A stretch of DNA of 64,000 bases from Ariolimax columbianus (GCA_036924085.1 JAVGWX010000004.1:83099941-83163940); one strand, 5' to 3'; counted from the stretch's first letter, positions 11,450 through 22,474 are shown. Made by a program: numbers and translations. Notes: generated by a model not told the origin, from the letters alone.

Positions 11450-12100
11450 TTGTTGTTGTTTCGAATGCCCACAATGAGTAGGTTTACTCTTTTGTGCGCA
11501 CTGAAAAGGATTTACGTGGCCGGTTGCAGTAGCTTTCCTCAGATTCCGAGCGTGCTGATGAAGGTGGACCGGGGTCCTCCAGGCGGCTGTGTTATGCTTG
11601 GCTTCATCTGCGTGTCGCTCGCTACAACGGGGATCACGCCGATTTTCCCCCCTATTAGTCAGGCTGCCATGAAAACAGTCCGTTTCCAGGAAGGGCTACT
11701 AGGAAGGAAACAGAGGTGAAGGCCTTGATTGGGTATGTTGTGCCTGACCCTGACTGACATGTCTGATCAGTATGTTTGTGCCTGACCCTGACTAATATGT
11801 CTGATCAGTATGTTTGTGCCTGACCCTGACTAACATGTCTGATCAGTATGTTGGGCCTGACCCTGACTAACATGTCTGATCAGTATGTTGTGCCTGACCC
11901 TGAGTGACATGTCTGATCAGTATATTGTGCATGACCCTGACTGACATGTCTGATCAGTATGTTGTGCCTGACCCTGACTGACATGTCTGATCAGTATGTT
12001 GTGCCTGACCCTGACTGACATGTCTAATCAGTATGTTGTGCCTGACCCTGACTGACATGTCTGATCAGAATGTTGTGCCTGACCAGACGTGTCTTGCTTT
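11450..12100 (-). mobile_element. SINE-A copy with expanded internal minisatellite
   Basis: This copy shares the AAC-type tail ((GTT)n at 11450-11460 on the plus strand) and body (11461-11730) with the other SINE-A elements. Its tandem section (about 11735-12085) is expanded to roughly ten units of ~36 bp containing CTGACTGACATGTCTGATCA. Other copies have one to four units. Units differ at one or two positions, for example CTGACTAACATG versus CTGACTGACATG. Open frames in the body are not conserved between copies. Confidence 0.8.
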
Positions 12101-12104
12101 AGGA

Positions 12105-12649
12105 GGCATGGAAACGCAAGCTAATGCATGGGTGGATAACAACAGTAGAGGCATCAAACATGGAGAGGCTGGTGTGGATCATCTATTTTGGTTGTTTATG
12201 ACATCTTGGTTTCATAGGCACCAATTATGGATACAGTAGATGTGGACAGGTAGGACACGGTGAAGTCTGTCAATGGTTGGTTTTTTTAATGATGACACCG
12301 CAATAGATGAATCAGCAATTCATAGATTGCACAGCTTTGATATCGAATGAGGTCCGAGCAGGCTGGGACGAAAGAGAGGACGGAGCAGAAGTGTGTACAA
12401 CCAACTAGCTGCAGGAACCATCAGTATCTAGACTCTTCGACATTTACTGAGAGACACTGAGCACTTACGAGTAGGCCCATAATTCAGTGAAGTTAGGGAC
12501 AGAACAGAACAGAATTAGTCTTTACTTAACGGCATGCAACATTAACAATGAATACACGTTTGAGAAAAGAATTTAGCATATTTTGTTCACATGTAGAAAC
12601 ACAATACAGTGTTACAAAGCATACAGTGACTAATATATTCACATTATTA
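12105..12649. other. Unassigned stretch, possible transposon debris
   Basis: No confident similarity is visible. Some segments (12340-12480) read like degraded retroelement coding sequence, but no family motif stands out. Confidence 0.3.
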
Positions 12650-13019
12650 GGGATCAAGATGATAAACAGTGCAACAGCTGTAACGGTCAGCGACCCAATG
12701 CTGTCTGCTAGCGTCATGGCCAGCGATCAGGGCAGCCAAGACCCATCTCCACCCCTACGTGATGATCCTGAATAACAGGGCAGACTGGCTAAGGAAAATG
12801 GATCGAAGTTTTAAAAAAAAAAAGAAAAGTAAAGTTGTTCCCAAAAATGCCTGCTGAAGTCGGATGTGTAGGACCGAAATGTGCACATATCCCAACCAAG
12901 CTGTAAACTACGACACAAAGCATTCTATACTCCCGACTACATCCTACTACTCGCAAAGCCCTTTCCAAGTTTTGGTAGCGGGAGTTTGAGAACGAACGAA
13001 CGACGAAGAAGAAGAAGAG
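12650..13019 (+). mobile_element. SINE-B copy (GAA-tailed family)
   Basis: A divergent full-length member. It starts at GGATCAAGATGATAAAC, has the GGTCAGCGACCCAATGCTG block, the CTGGCTAAGGA motif, the core TGCTGAAGTCGGATGTGTAG (about 12849), the CTGTAAACTACGACACAA block and a GAACGAACGAACGACGAAGAA tail region. The family recurs at 17425, 22121, 44732 (minus), 47186, 53986 and 61287. No A/B-box tRNA head is obvious, so the promoter type is unknown. Confidence 0.8.
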
Positions 13020-13197
13020 AAAGTCTCAGATAGAGTGGTCACCATCACACATCATGGACGAACATCATCAGGCTGCAAATGAAATCAGAGTGTACATATA
13101 TTAAAGTAAAATTAACTAGTTGGGTACAGCATAATCAAGCATACGTATTTCGTTATGCATATGACTGTGGAGCATGGAACAAACAAGAAACTTCATA

Positions 13198-13507
13198 GAC
13201 AAAATCCAGATCATCAATTTGTTTTGTTAAAATCCAGATCATCAAATTGTTTTGTTAAATCCAGATCATCAATTTGCTTTGTTAAAATCCAAATCATCAA
13301 GTTGTTTTTGTTAAAATCCAGATCATCAAGTTGTTTTGTTAAAATTCAAATCATCAAGTTGCTTTGTTAAAATCCAGATCATCAGGTTGTTTTGTTAAAA
13401 TCCAGATAATTAATTTGTTTTGTTAAAATTCAGATCATCAAGTTGTTTTGTTAAATCCAGATCATCAAGTTGCTTTGTTAAAATCCAGATCATCAAGTTG
13501 TTTTGTC
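13198..13507. repeat. ~28-bp tandem repeat, about 11 copies
   Basis: The unit is approximately TTGTTTTGTTAAAATCCAGA followed by TCATCAAG. Units vary by single-base indels and substitutions. The open frame across it is a by-product. Confidence 0.9.
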
Positions 13508-13599
13508 GAGTCCACAAAATTCCGTCAATTTTGATTTAAGTTGTCGACTTATTTATGTTGATTTATGCAGTTGTATAACATGTGTGTTCATAATGTCCT

Positions 13600-13790
13600 C
13601 ACTGCCGTGTGAGTTACCTGTTGAACGGAGACAGCTTTGGAAGTAAACCCTGAGATGATATCTGGATCCTGTGATATCTCTAGTCGTCTTGACTTCGTCT
13701 TACCACTAGAACGGGGTAGCTCAAGACGAGAGAGTGAAGCTGACGATAGTCCAAATCTTCTCACTTAAAACTAGTTAACTGATTAGCTAC
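13600..13790 (+). mobile_element. SINE-C-type core fragment
   Basis: It shares the AGTCGTCTTGACTTCGTCTT block and the GTAGCTCAAGACGAGAGAGT block with the tRNA-headed SINE-C at 21768-22025 and with 18760-19080. The tRNA-like head is too degraded to call. Confidence 0.5.
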
Positions 13791-14279
13791 TGAATTGAAA
13801 AACAGGCTGTGGCAGAATTAAATTTAGGTCCCATTTTCCCATTTGCAGGTGTATGTACAAATTTAGCTGCAGTTTTCTTAATTATTAACATATTTTTATG
13901 AATGATATACTATTTTGTAGGTAAATGAATGTTCTCTAAGATAGATCTAAACCAATTGTGTGTTATTTTTTTAGTAGGAAATTTGTAAATGGTAAATTAT
14001 TATTTACAACAGAAAAGCATTACAAAATTATTTTTAAAAGTGCCAACTCACCTTAAATTTTTGAATGTCCGAAACATTTAATGTCTTTTACTTGGTAGTT
14101 TTCATAAAGTATATCCAACAATAAGAAAAACAAATCCAAGAACACAGAAATTGGATAATATTTACACTTATAATAGCTAATGTAACCACATGTAGGCCAG
14201 ATAAGAAAAAATTAAACATTTGAAGAAAAGAAAATATGTCTTTGGAAAAATTAACATTAAAAAAATATATATCTCCAAT
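13791..14279. other. AT-rich non-coding stretch
   Basis: No gene was seen. It may include piggyBac-element untranslated sequence, but I could not identify terminal repeats or TTAA target duplications. Confidence 0.35.
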
Positions 14280-15590
14280 TTATTTACAGTGCATCAATGT
14301 CTTTAGTGAGCACCATCTGCAGGATCACGTGTATGGTACACTCTAAAACAGTTCTTCGGATGGAGATGTGGCTTTTCTGGGCAACCAGTGCAATAAAAAT
14401 TTGTGCGGGGTCTCTTTGCAGGAGTTGAGCATACAATGCAGTTCCTGTCTTTGTCTGAGTGATCCACAAGATGCACAGCACCCTCATATCTTTTAATTGT
14501 GTTTCCTTCTTTGAATTTTCTCCCAACTTTATTGCTGTTTGTGGTTACTACCTCTTGCGGGATGATGGATGCAGCCTTCTCAGTCAGCTGATGGATCAAA
14601 TTTTATGTGAAGACTTTCAAGGGCATAGGCTTCTCATCAACATGACAGAGCGTGTATAATATATGAGCATTTACCTGTGAAACCTCAATGATCCAATAAA
14701 ATATTTTGTTCCACCATTTTCTTGTTTTTCTTTGGAAGCTGCCATCGTATGATACCATCTGGTCGCTATGGTCACATCCATTCATACACATGTTGTATCG
14801 CTGCACTACTTTGGGTTTTTCAACTGTGTTGCCTTGTCTAGTTGTAACCAGCTCCATCTGAACTGTAGTCTTGGTGGAGACAACAATACACGGCTTTTTG
14901 CTTTCTTATCTCGCCAAGCAACACATATCTGGGATCCATCATTATTTCTGTACCACCTAGCTTCTCGGAGCTGTAGAGAAATGGTCTTCAACTGAAGCGG
15001 AACATTTTTCCTGTTGATGTTGAGTGTGCCAGTATAATCAATACCCCTACTCAACAGATATGTAATCACGGTGTCTACAGTGTAGTACCTATCCGCAAAT
15101 ACATGGTGGCCTTTTCCAATTCCTTGCAGCAGGTAATCAAACACCTTCACGGCCTGACTTGTACGGTCATTGGCAAGGAGATATGATGTGTTTTTTCCGA
15201 AGTATGTCAATACAGACTAGACATACCCTGTAGTAGAATCACACAAGCGAAAAGTCTTGATGTGATACTTGCTTGGCTTGGAGGCATTGTACTGCTTGTG
15301 CTTCCAGCGTCTGCTATAGCCTATTACCATTTCATTAATGGCCAGATCCTGAAATGGATAAAATGCATCCTGGAACTTTGCTATTAGTGAAATCAAGAAT
15401 GGCTCTATTTTGTCCTTGCCTACAGATTCAGCATCTCCAACATGCATCATGGTGTGGTAAATGATTTCAAATCTCAATCTGGGAAACATCTGACTGTACC
15501 ATGGGTTGTAGTTGTGCGGTTTGTGTGCCCAATAATCCTTCATCGATGCTTTTTTACCTAAACCTATTGCAATAATCACGGCCAAAAATT
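14280..15590 (-). pseudogene. piggyBac-type transposase relic (PGBD-like)
   Basis: Four minus-strand pieces read in order. 15585-15217 has a DLAINEMVIGYSRRWKHKQY block, equivalent to the conserved region around the first catalytic Asp (expected SIDE, here AINE), and IKTFRLCDSTTGYV. 15210-14806 has the ADRYYTVDTVITYLLSRGI block with the second catalytic Asp, and VCVAWRDKK-like sequence. 14857-14603 has NMCMNGCDHSDQMVSYD with the third catalytic Asp region and KWWNKIFYWIIEV. 14599-14303 has the Cys-rich C-terminal finger (CSTPAK, YCTGCPEKP, HPKNCFRVYH). Frameshifts separate the pieces, and the first acidic residue appears replaced by Asn, so it is inactive as read. Confidence 0.9.
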
Positions 15591-16306
15591 TTAACAGCTC
15601 ATATTCAGCGATAGGCTTTCAACTTGCAAGTGTAGACTTTTGTCAAGAAACTTGTTTGGATTTCTTCAATTCTGCATATTCATTGATCATTGATACCAAT
15701 GTCCCATTCAAGGCATGTTATGAGATGTATCGCGTGATTGATACAGGGTGCAGACTCTTAACTTCGGCACGTGGAACGTGCGGATATTACTGTACAGCGT
15801 CAAGGCCGATATACCCGACTAGCGCTGTTCATGTGTACATTCGTCCGGTTGAGTTTGTCACGCTCATGTCGGACTGCACAGTCCATATACGGTCACATCT
15901 GATAATCATATCTGACGCTGGTACCATTTTCTCTTGCGACAGGCAACTAACTAAGCTCTCGACTTCATAATCCAAATAAAGGACCAGCAGAAAGAGAAAT
16001 AGTGACGGAACACTTTCATGATGGACCCCCGTTCGTGTCAGAAATGACCTAGAAAGCTAATCTTCATGTACAACACAACTGATATTTGTACGTGTTTTCA
16101 TAACTATATCTCTATATTTTAATAATGAATATCATCTGACAAAGTATTAACAGCCCACTTTTAAAGCCAGCATATGTCTTTTTCTAAACTCAAACTTTCA
16201 TTCACACAAACACTGACATAAAAAAAGGTTTCAGAGTTGTGTACCACATAAAGCACAAACATTATTAACAAAGCTGTATTAATGGTTAAGACTATGTGTT
16301 GTATTA
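15591..16306. other. Non-coding stretch, may include piggyBac 5' flank
   Basis: The plus-strand open frame 15656-15970 has no recognisable domain. No repeat boundaries are visible. Confidence 0.35.
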
Positions 16307-16915
16307 CGAGGCGTTTTCAAATTAAACCTGACCTAACTGCACCCGGTGAACATAAGTACAATGCACATTATGACGTGACATCTGGTATAAACAGCACATA
16401 CCAACCGTCGTTTGCAAGATTTAATTTTCCTCCGACTCATAGTTTCATCAGCAGACCGTTGAAAACCTGGCGGGTGTGATACGGTATTCATCCAGAGTTG
16501 ATCAGCGAGCGGTAATTCGGTTTCTAACAGCTGAAGGATGTTGATCAGCTGACATTCATCGCAGAATGCAGTTAGTGTATGTTGACAAAAGTGTATCGAA
16601 GACAACAGTTAAGAACTGAACAACGATGTTTAAAGAAGGATGTGAGGTAACGAACGATCTCCCGAGACCAGGTCAGGCGCATATTGTTGAGTCAGAAGAT
16701 GCCATCGACAAAAATGATGCAGCAATTCGGGTGGACCGTCACCGGAGCTTACGTTCGAGAGAAATTTGCTGTATCGCTAGGGACAGTTCAAATGTTGGTT
16801 AGCAGGAAACTGAAGTATCGGTACCCATTGTGAATACCTTCAGATACGTCATGCTCATTGTACGTATGTTCACTTGGTGCAGTTAGGTCCGGTTTCATTT
16901 GAAGACGCCTGGCAT
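16307..16915 (+). mobile_element. Internally deleted mariner-type element with ~35-bp inverted ends
   Basis: The left end (CGAGGCGTTTTCAAATTAAA from 16307) and the reverse complement of the right end (CCAGGCGTCTTCAAATGAAA) match over about 35 bp, finishing in CTGACCTAACTGCAC and CGGACCTAACTGCAC. TA dinucleotides flank both ends (16305-16306 and 16916-16917). Inside, 16620-16830 retains transposase linker sequence in shifted frames (FKEGCEVTNDLPRPG, then a helix-turn-helix-like stretch). The catalytic domain is deleted, leaving ~600 bp, a non-autonomous derivative. Confidence 0.8.
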
Positions 16916-16917
16916 TA

Positions 16918-17141
16918 TGAATGACTGTTGACACTTTACACCTAATATCTTCTGTGCATCACTAGATTTCTTCTTTTTTATACAGGAAACCCTTGTGTGT
17001 TCACAATTGAACAAAGCTACAATAATCTTTGACAAATGTTGTTCTTTACTTTGATTTATAATGCCCCTGCACTGTTCCCTATACAAGCTACTATAGAAGG
17101 CCTTCCATATTGAATGCAGGAATATAACTGATTATTTATTG
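16918..17141. other. Spacer between two mariner elements
   Basis: About 220 bp with no recognised feature. Confidence 0.4.
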
Positions 17142-17299
17142 TACAGGGGGCGTTCAAATTAAACAGGGACTTTTTGTTCTAGTTCTACCTGAATGGGGTA
17201 TAGCGTGCTGGAACTATTATCATTAGTTAGGGGAACTTGTGTCCTATTACGGCTAGGTGGCCCACTTGCCACGGGTCAGTAGAACACCACAGGCCAGTA

Positions 17300-18210
17300 G
17301 AACATCGTGTTGTGATGACGCTTCTTGTGAAAGAAGGCGTGAAACCAGCGGAAATTTACAGAAGACTGCAATCTCAATACAGTGAAGAGACACTACGTCG
17401 CATTAAGATATTTGAATGGTATAAGGGATCAAGACGCCGAGCAGCGCATGAGCTGCAGTGGTCAGCGACCCAGAGCTGACTGCTAGCGTCAGGGCCAGCG
17501 AACCAGAGCTGCCAAGACCCTTCTACACCTCCACGCGGTGATCCTGGATAACAGGCTGCAGCAGTGCAGACTGGCTAAGGAGAAGGGATCGAAGAGGAAA
17601 TGCTAACCCAGTACTAAAAAAAAAGTCGGATGTGTTGGACCGAAAGGTGCAAATATCGCAGTCAAGCTGTAAACTACGACACAACGCGTTCCGTTCTCTG
17701 GACTACATTCTGCTACTTAAGCCCTTTCATGGTTTAGGAGCGGGAGATTGAGAACAAACGACTAAGAGGAAGAAGAAGAAGAAGAAGAAGAAGAAGAAGA
17801 AGAAGAAGAAGAAGAAGAAGAATGGTATAAATGTTTTAGAGAAGATGGTACATACGTGAGTGATGATCCCGGCCATAGTGGCTCTCAACCCACCACAGTC
17901 ATTCCTGTGAATATCCAGATTGTGGAACGCATTATCCTGGAAAATCGACGCATAGCCTATTGCGGAATTGCACAAGAAGCAAGTCTTTCTTTGGGTCCGG
18001 AGATTTCCATATATTTAGACTCATAAAAGAATTCCTGGGAGGTCAGCATTTCAGCACTGATGACGAAATGAAACAGGATGTCCTGGATTGGTTCAGACAT
18101 ACTGACAAATCTTTCTACGCTGAAGCTTTTCAAGAATTACTTAAACGCTGGTAAAAGCGCATAAACGTTGCAAGAGATTATATCGAGAAAAAAAATGTGT
18201 ATTTTGACAG
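17300..18210 (+). pseudogene. mariner transposase, interrupted and degraded
   Basis: The N-terminal segment (to 17424) has the helix-turn-helix region LVKEGVKPAEIYRRLQSQY and EWYKGS. After the SINE the frame resumes with EWYKCFREDGTYVSDDPGHS and ENRRIAYCGIAQEASLSLG. Nearly all of the catalytic core is missing. The C-terminus (18000-18154 and on) retains GDFHIFRLIKEFLGGQHFST, EAFQELLKRW and DYIEKKNVYF. The DDE/D triad cannot be complete, so this copy is dead. The conserved C-terminal FLGGQHFSTDDE style points to the mariner branch rather than Tc1. Confidence 0.85.
17425..17819 (+). mobile_element. SINE-B inserted in mariner, 11-bp target-site duplication
   Basis: A complete SINE-B with a long (AAG)n tail (17768-17819). 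GAATGGTATAA occurs at 17414-17424 and 17820-17830, and both duplications fall inside the transposase EWYK codons, so the insertion post-dates the mariner. It contains the core TCGGATGTGTTGGACCGAAA at about 17625. Confidence 0.95.
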
Positions 18211-18273
18211 CTTGAAAAAAAAAAAATTCAGAACAAAAAAAAAAGTCCTGGGTTCACTTGGACGCCCCTCGTA

Positions 18274-18759
18274 TACAAAGCTAGTAATTTTTACTTTAAT
18301 AAATTTTCACACATATATATTTGCAGCAATATGAGGGCTAAATAACTCCAAAATGTCCTAATAAAATCTGTTACATATTATGCACTTTAACACACAGGCT
18401 AGCTGAACGTTTATTATATAATTCATTATACATATTACATGTATTATAATACAGATTAATGGTCAAATTACTGAAGATGTGCAAAATTCTACCTGTCTGG
18501 AAAGTAATATTGATAAAAACGAGGAACAAACTAAGATGTTACGACCCTGATTAGGACTGGTCATCTTATCAGGAAAGAGATGGCCACTGACAATCCCAGA
18601 TCGATCAGCCCAGACAACTCCAGCAACAGCATAATTGCGCGGAGAATATTACGGGGGCATGGACATTCCAAGCGTCCGCTGATGACTTTGTGACGAAACT
18701 ACACGACTGAATGAGAAACTGGTTGTCTACAGACCATGCAGAGTCTTATGGTATTCACT
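18274..18759. other. Non-coding stretch with a possible CR1-tail fragment
   Basis: Mostly unassigned. The segment 18713-18750 contains GAAACTGGTTGTCTACAGAC and GCAGAGTCTTA, resembling the CR1-like LINE 3' end but too short to delimit. Confidence 0.35.
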
Positions 18760-19080
18760 GTGGTAGAGAGGTAAGGCACTGGCCTCTAAAAACGATGGAA
18801 GGAAACGATGGGCGATTAAATCCCGTAAGTTTTCAAGTGGCCTCCGGTCTCAAGAGAAGTGGGGCCAGAGTGCCTACATCTTGAGTTATCTTCAGTTGTC
18901 TCGACTTATTGTCTTCCCACTGGTCCGGGGTAGCTCGAGACCAGAGAGTGAGGTTGATGATCAGCGCAGATTCTTCCTCACTGTAATCTAAATACAGCGC
19001 GTTACATCATCAAGGCATACCCGTTTGATAATGTCACCATCATAGCTTGCAATGAGCAACAAACAACAACAATACAAGCT
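18760..19080 (+). mobile_element. SINE-C-related element
   Basis: It begins with a degenerate tRNA-like head (GGTAGAGAGGTAAGGCACTG, an A-box-like stretch), then the family core CTCGACTTATTGTCTTCCCA and GTAGCTCGAGACCAGAGAGT. It ends near an (AAC)n-like tract at 19060-19080. It is more diverged from 21768-22025 than that copy is from 20460-20592. Confidence 0.6.
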
Positions 19081-19239
19081 ACTGTAGAAAACCTTCTACA
19101 TTCATACTAAAGAAAGTCAAATGGGAAGTTGTCTGTTGACATGTTGTTGAAAAAGATTAGACAGTTTAACATGAATGTAAAGTAGATCCTGCCGTAAGGC
19201 TCGCGGTCATGCATGTGACTAAGGATACCCCGTCCAGAC

Positions 19240-19830
19240 TGAAGACCTTCATCGACTTATGTCTTCGCTGCATACTTTGTGTAAGATGACTAGGTCAGGT
19301 CATTCCGTAACCGGTGAGGTCGTTGGGGCACGCATGAAGACATCCTCACAACACCACGCCACCCTTCTCTGTCCTCGGCCGCTGCCTGTGACTCTTCTGG
19401 TCGGAGATCGGTCCATTCTTTTATGTTTTCCTCCCAACTCTTTTTCGGACAGCCTCTTTGCCGTCTGCCTTGCACATTTCCGTGGAGGATCGTATTTGCA
19501 AGACCATTTGATCTCGATATATGACTGTAACAAGCGAGTTTCCCTCTTTTGATAGTTGCCAATAGGTCTTCAAAAGGCCCTATTACTGTTGTAATTATAT
19601 GTCGTATTTCCTCATTTGTAACTCGATCTTTGTACGTGACATTTCAAAGTCTTCGGAAAAATCTCATCTCTAAGGCATGTATCGTTCGCAGAAGGTCAGC
19701 TGTAACTGTCCATGTCTACAAGCATAGAGGAATATTGACAGGAGCAGTGTACGCATTAATCTGGTTTTCGTGCGTAGTGTTAACCGTTTATCTTGTCAGA
19801 ATTTGTTAAGCCGTGCAAGCGCCGTTATTG
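19240..19830 (-). pseudogene. LINE reverse-transcriptase C-terminal relic
   Basis: On the minus strand, 19830-19560 carries SIFLYACRHG and EMSRTKI-like thumb motifs in broken frames. The frame 19562-19290 reads TIKRGKLACYSHISRSNGLA, NVQGRRQRGCPKKSWEENIK, EWTDLRPEE and EDREGWRGVV, the standard C-terminal signature of a widespread invertebrate LINE group. The element at 43240-44135 shows the upstream part of a similar element. Only the 3' third is present. Confidence 0.8.
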
Positions 19831-19869
19831 TCTGTGCTATTCTGGCCAAAACCTCACCTTTTGTTCATT

Positions 19870-20222
19870 CATCACCGAAAATCAACAAGATCACTAGAGG
19901 TCATGACAAATACAGACCAGAGGGAAATAAAACGGCAACAGTCACGAGGATAGGAGATTTGGGAAAGAAAGTGGAGATGGAAAGAACATACTCTCAGAAA
20001 GACGCCAGGCAGAATAACCAGACATCCACTGGATTGGAACCCACAGTACAAAGGGACAAGTGGGAAGGCCAAGAAATACCTGCAATGAACAGACGAAGAG
20101 CAATTCGGTCCAGTCCGGGTCTCGTGTTCGGAACTCAAAAGACAGCCCAGAAAAGGAACAGTTGGAGACCATCTGTTGTGGCCCTATATTTAAAGAGGAA
20201 CCAGTTTAGTAAATGATGATGA
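19870..20222 (+). pseudogene. LINE 3' end relic (RTE-like, GAT-type tail)
   Basis: In several plus-strand frames the sequence shows STGLEPTVQRDKW, a GRPK-like block and RWRT/VVALYLKR-like terminal residues. It ends with TGATGATGAAG. The order matches the extreme C-terminus of RTE-type ORF2. No catalytic region is present. Confidence 0.5.
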
Positions 20223-20395
20223 AGTGCACCCTGTATATGCCCCCTGTAGTACTAATTCATTAGATCTGTCAGTACAATTATATAGCAGTAACGTTTTTGT
20301 CATTACATTTTTAAAAAAGCACAATCCATGTCATCGACAATGCACCTTTATGCCACATTCATGTTAAGATGGATTTTTAAAAATTCCATTTTTAG

Positions 20396-20455
20396 ATACA
20401 TTTCGCCGCCGAAGACGGATGTGTCAGTGGGAGGTTGAGAATGAACGAAGCGAAG
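20396..20455 (+). mobile_element. Truncated SINE-B fragment
   Basis: It contains the core remnant CCGAAGACGGATGTGTCAGT joined directly to the 3' end GGTTGAGAATGAACGAAGC, with the intervening part deleted. Confidence 0.6.
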
Positions 20456-20457
20456 CC

Positions 20458-20594
20458 AAGCCATTCTCACTCTCTCTCGTCTCGTGCAGCCCGATCCCAG
20501 TGGCAAGTCAAGGACAAGACGACTAGGGGGCGAACCCACACCAACTGATCACGAGGCCGACGGCTTAACCACTTCGCCACTGAATCCCCCTATA
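20458..20594 (-). mobile_element. SINE-C copy, tRNA-like head, truncated
   Basis: The minus strand reads GGCGAAGTGGTTAAGCCGTC (A-box region), GTGTGGGTTCG (B-box start), then the core AGTCGTCTTGTCCTTGACTT and CACGAGACGAGAGAGAGT. The segment after the B box is deleted relative to the copy at 21768. Confidence 0.75.
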
Positions 20595-20824
20595 TTATAG
20601 CAGTAATTTATACTAACCACACAGTACAGACTATAGTGTGATTCAAAACTCGTTCCACTCTTTAAAATCTACAAGTCAAGGATCCATTACACAGAAATGG
20701 ATGCAATTCTGAATGGAAAATGTTAGTCACACGTACAATGACATTAAGGCACATAAATGCAAGTGGAAACAAGCAGGTGGTTTTAATTTTTGCTTCTTTA
20801 CGATTTACAAGACGCCTCAAGACG

Positions 20825-21265
20825 GAGGGTAGCTATTGTTATCGTTTTATTAATGCGTTTCTCTCTCAAGAGCAGAGTAGCTATTGTTATCATTTTACTA
20901 ACACGTTTCTCTATCAAGACGCAGGATAACTATTGTTATCGTTTCCCTTACACTTTTCTCTCTCAAAACGCAGAATAGATATTGTTATCATTTTACTTAC
21001 ACGATTCTCTCTAAGACGCAGAATAGCTATTGTTATCATTTTACTTACACTTTTCTCTCTCAAAACGCAGAATAGCTATTGTTATCATTTTACTTACACT
21101 TTTCTCTCTCAAAACGCAGAATAACTATTGTTATCATTTTACTTACACTTTTCTCTCTCAAAACGCAGAATAGCTATTGTTATCATTTTACCTACTTTTC
21201 TCTCTCAAAACGCAGAATAGCTATTGTTATCATTGTACTTACACTTTTCTCTCAAGACATAGACT
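20825..21265. repeat. ~50-bp tandem repeat, about nine copies
   Basis: The unit contains AGCTATTGTTATCATTTTAC, TTACACTTTTCTCTCTC and AAAACGCAGAAT. Central copies (21020-21215) are nearly identical and outer copies diverge, as expected for unequal exchange. The serial open frames are artefacts of the repeat. Confidence 0.95.
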
Positions 21266-21767
21266 AGCCATTGCTAGTGTTTTGCCAACACTTTTCGGTC
21301 CTGGACCGCCCTTGCATTACGTCCAAGCTCGAGATACACTGACTGACGGAAACTATACTCATTAGAATCACAAGATCAATGTCAGCTGGACGTATTTGTG
21401 TGCAAGTCTCAGCTTCACCGATGTTCTGAATCACCGTGTCATCTGTTGAGGATCCACAAATGCCAACTCAAAATTATCGCTGCGAAATCAATGACCTAAC
21501 TTTGGAACAGCTCTCTGGGAAATCTTCCAAAAGCTCTGAAACTTGACTTTATCTCTGCCTCCTAAGCTCCGCCTTCCTTCCATGGTTGATGAGAATAGTT
21601 AATCACGTGATCCTAAATGTTCCTTCTGCGTGGGACAATTTCTGCGACCATCCACTCATAATCCAGAGCTAAATTTAGGAATTCTTCTATTCTTTTAAAA
21701 GTTCCTATTTACTGTAGTAGACGTGTCTGCCTTAGATATAATTACTTTCCCTTTCATTAAAACCATT
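21266..21767. other. Non-coding stretch
   Basis: No recognised gene, repeat or RNA. Confidence 0.4.
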
Positions 21768-22025
21768 TGGGGATTCCGTGGCGAAGTGGTTAAGCCGTCT
21801 GCCTCGTGATCAGGTGGTGTGGGTTCGACTCCGGACTCGATGCGGAGTCCCCTGCATCTCGTAGTCGCCCCCTAGTCGTCTTGTCCTTGACTTGCCACTG
21901 GGGTCAGTCGGCTCGAGACGAGAGAGTGAGGATAAAAAGTAGCGCAGTTAATCCTTGCTAAAAATAGCGCTAGCAAATAAATTATGCCATCATCGTCTAC
22001 GATGGACGTCGGCCTTTGCCTTTGA
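21768..22025 (+). mobile_element. SINE-C, tRNA-headed, near full length
   Basis: The head GTGGCGAAGTGGTTAAGCCG followed by TGGGTTCGACTCC gives well-spaced A- and B-box pol III promoter elements, resembling a Ser/Leu-type tRNA. The body carries AGTCGTCTTGTCCTTGACTT and GGCTCGAGACGAGAGAGTGA. The tRNA structure is not completed, so this is a SINE rather than a tRNA gene. Confidence 0.85.
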
Positions 22026-22110
22026 AACCATAGATGCAACTTGAAAACGTATTCCTTCCCAAAAAAAACACAATTAATTTATTTATTGACATAACTTGAT
22101 AGGATCACTT
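22026..22110. other. Short spacer
   Basis: A-rich spacer with no recognised feature; the SINE-B target duplication follows. Confidence 0.4.
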
Positions 22111-22120
22111 CAATACATTC

Positions 22121-22474
22121 GGGATTAAGATGCTGAGCAGCGCATGAGCTGCAGTGGTCAGCGACCCATAGCTGACTGCTAGCATCAGGGCCAGCGAACC
22201 AGAGCTACCAAGACCCTTCTACACCTCCACGCGGTGATCCTGGATACCAGGCTGCAGTATGGCAGACTGGCTAAGGAGAAGGGATCGAAGAGGGAATGCT
22301 AACCCAGCACTCAAAAAATGCTTGCCGAAGTCGGATGTGTTGGACCAAAAGGTGCAAATATCGCAGTCAATCTGTAAACTACAACACAACGCATTCCGTT
22401 CTGTGGACTACATTCTGCTACTTAAGCCCTTTCAGGGTTTAGTAGCGGGAGATTGAGAACGAACGAAGCCAAGC
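22121..22474 (+). mobile_element. SINE-B with 10-bp target-site duplication
   Basis: A full-length copy. CAATACATTC flanks it at 22111-22120 and 22475-22484. The tail is GAACGAACGAAGCCAAGC rather than (GAA)n, so the tail varies within the family. The core AGTCGGATGTGTTGGACCAA lies at about 22330. The open frame 22259-22456 is not conserved in reading frame between copies. Confidence 0.9.

Larger units (their letters stand above)
17144..18271 (+). mobile_element. mariner element interrupted by a SINE-B
   Basis: The ends CAGGGGGCGTTCAAATTAAA (17144) and, reverse-complemented, CGAGGGGCGTCCAAGTGAAC (18271) are imperfect inverted repeats. They are related to those of the element at 16307-16915. 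TA flanks both ends (17142-17143, 18272-18273). Removing the SINE at 17425-17819 plus one 11-bp duplication restores continuity of the transposase N-terminus. Confidence 0.85.

Noticed and set aside
19770..20216. 148-codon plus-strand open frame as a host gene
   Set aside because: Its second half shows LINE C-terminal residues in mixed frames and ends at a LINE-like GAT tail; the first half overlaps an antisense LINE relic.
21768..21850. Functional tRNA gene
   Set aside because: A and B boxes are present, but the cloverleaf is not completed and the sequence continues into a repeated SINE body.
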